Position numbers and translations under genes: made by a program
Part shown: positions 63,082 through 64,000 of the stretch, piece by piece
How the letters are laid out: every line of letters starts with the position of its first letter
How positions within the stretch are numbered: position 1 is the stretch's first letter
Notes under the pieces: model-generated
What the model was told of the DNA's origin: nothing
What the model saw: only the letters and a program-made list of their open reading frames with translations
The model's database searches: none
Source of the DNA: MPNP01 sp026709725
GTDB lineage: Bacteria; Pseudomonadota; Alphaproteobacteria; Rhodobacterales; Rhodobacteraceae
NCBI GenBank assembly: GCA_965200805.1
Contig: OZ241384.1
Coordinates: forward strand, 186,001-250,000
Length of the DNA stretch: 64,000 bases
Direction of reading: 5' to 3'

Positions 63082-64000
63082 CTACAGAAGAAAGACTGTT
63101 GCGATACCAAGAAAGGCGAGGAATCCGACAACATCGGTCACCGTCGTCACGAAGACACTCGAGGCAATGGCCGGGTCGATTCGAACGCGCTCCAGCCCGA
63201 TCGGGATCGCAATTCCGGTGAGACCCGCGGCGACCATCGTGATGATCATCGCGCTCGCCAGAATGATGCCAAGAGCGAGATCACCGAACCAGAGAATCCC
63301 GATGCCGCCGATGATCAGGGCAAAAATGACTCCGTTGAGGAGGCCAACGAGACTCTCCCGCCGAATAATGCGCCACAGGTTGGCTGAGGTCAAATCCCGT
63401 GTCGCCAGAGAGCGAACGGCAACTGTCAGCGACTGGGTTCCTGCATTGCCGCCCATTGATGCGACAATCGGCATCAGAACAGCCAGCGCGACGAGAGCCT
63501 CGATCGTGTCGGCGAACTGCGCGATCACCAGTGAGGCCAGAATTGCCGTACCCAGATTGATGAGGAGCCAGGGCAACCGCTGCCGGGTGATCGTCAGTAC
63601 ACGATGCGTAAGACTTTCATCGCCGACACCGGCCAGCCGCAGGATATCCTCATGCGCCTCCTCATCAAGCATTGACATGGCATCATCGATGGTGATGACG
63701 CCAACCAGCCGGTTGGTTTCATCGACAACCGGTGCCGAAATCACATGATACTGGTTGAATATGTACGCGACATCCTTCTGGTCCCGGGTAATGGGGATCA
63801 CCCGGAAATCCCGCTCCAGAAGATCATTCAGTCTGCGATCCCGTGCCGATGCCATGATACGTCCAAGCGCGACCTGACCAGTCGGTGACATGCGGGGCGT
63901 GACAAGAATCACGTGATGAAAATCATCCGGAAGGTCATCGCGTGAACGAAGTGCGTCGATCGTCTGACCCACATCCCAGTATTCCGGCACCGAAACAAAG
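63082..64000 (-). CDS. mgtE: Magnesium transporter MgtE, 5' part outside the window
   Basis: The visible C-terminal ~306 residues hold the end of the cytoplasmic N domain, two CBS motifs (VIPITRDQKDVAYIFNQYHV and ISAPVVDETNRLVGVITIDD), the plug helix region, and five membrane segments with the pore motif PIVASMGGNAGTQSLTVAVR. Ion selectivity residues of the GGNAGTQ segment are intact. CBS domains bind Mg2+ and close the channel when internal Mg2+ is high. The frame is open at the window edge, so about 150 N-terminal residues are missing. Confidence 0.93.
   Translation of the reverse strand, partial: FVSVPEYWDVGQTIDALRSRDDLPDDFHHVILVTPRMSPTGQVALGRIMASARDRRLNDLLERDFRVIPITRDQKDVAYIFNQYHVISAPVVDETNRLVGVITIDDAMSMLDEEAHEDILRLAGVGDESLTHRVLTITRQRLPWLLINLGTAILASLVIAQFADTIEALVALAVLMPIVASMGGNAGTQSLTVAVRSLATRDLTSANLWRIIRRESLVGLLNGVIFALIIGGIGILWFGDLALGIILASAMIITMVAAGLTGIAIPIGLERVRIDPAIASSVFVTTVTDVVGFLAFLGIATVFLL

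Overview
The window looks like a piece of an alphaproteobacterial chromosome, most likely related to Rhodobacterales. I base this on the order pccB - pccA - DUF4174 gene - methylmalonyl-CoA mutase, a porin of the alphaproteobacterial type, and a GckA-type glycerate kinase beside a glg cluster. The core genes are GC-rich with steady codon use. No rRNA, tRNA or CRISPR array was seen.

Layout. 1-2080: a small gene cut by a 149-bp MITE, then a decayed transposon copy. 2081-18104: a carbon-storage block, all on the + strand: glycerate kinase, enolase, then glgP-glgB-glgC-glgA-glgX-malQ-pgm with 1-37 bp gaps or overlaps. It makes glycogen from glucose-1-phosphate (GlgC, GlgA, GlgB), breaks it down (GlgP, GlgX, MalQ) and joins it to glycolysis (Pgm, Eno). 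pgm carries a frameshift. 18174-19376: a convergent Bcr/CflA-type exporter. 20698-24963: propionyl-CoA carboxylase (pccB, pccA) and a secreted DUF4174 protein. 60861-63005: methylmalonyl-CoA mutase, the next step of propionate use. 63082 to the end: a partial MgtE magnesium transporter.

Between the DUF4174 gene and mcm lies about 36 kb of accessory DNA (25.0-60.8 kb) that seems to have been inserted into, and grown within, the propionate locus. It holds a truncated tyrosine recombinase translationally coupled to a DUF2806 gene, an Abi-like HEPN protein, a three-gene cassette ending in an MBL-fold fragment, a frameshifted DUF2235 hydrolase, a TbpB-like lipoprotein, a porin with a recent partial tandem copy, a RelB/RelE-like toxin-antitoxin pair, an ankyrin protein, an AAA/PD-(D/E)XK protein with a broken partner, low-GC membrane-protein genes, and an AlbA_2/ATPase protein flanked by 70-bp direct repeats.

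The DNA between these genes is extremely GC-rich. It consists largely of decayed insertion sequences: a DruA-like (DUF4338) plus IS4/Tn5-type transposase element in several degraded copies, three IS5-family remnants, an IS1634-family remnant, and at least three further repeat families I could not name. Many long open frames there are by-products of high GC and were not annotated. Two breaks (pgm and the DUF2235 gene) lie in homopolymer runs and could be assembly errors. Family assignments were made by reading the sequence and recalling families; no database search was possible.
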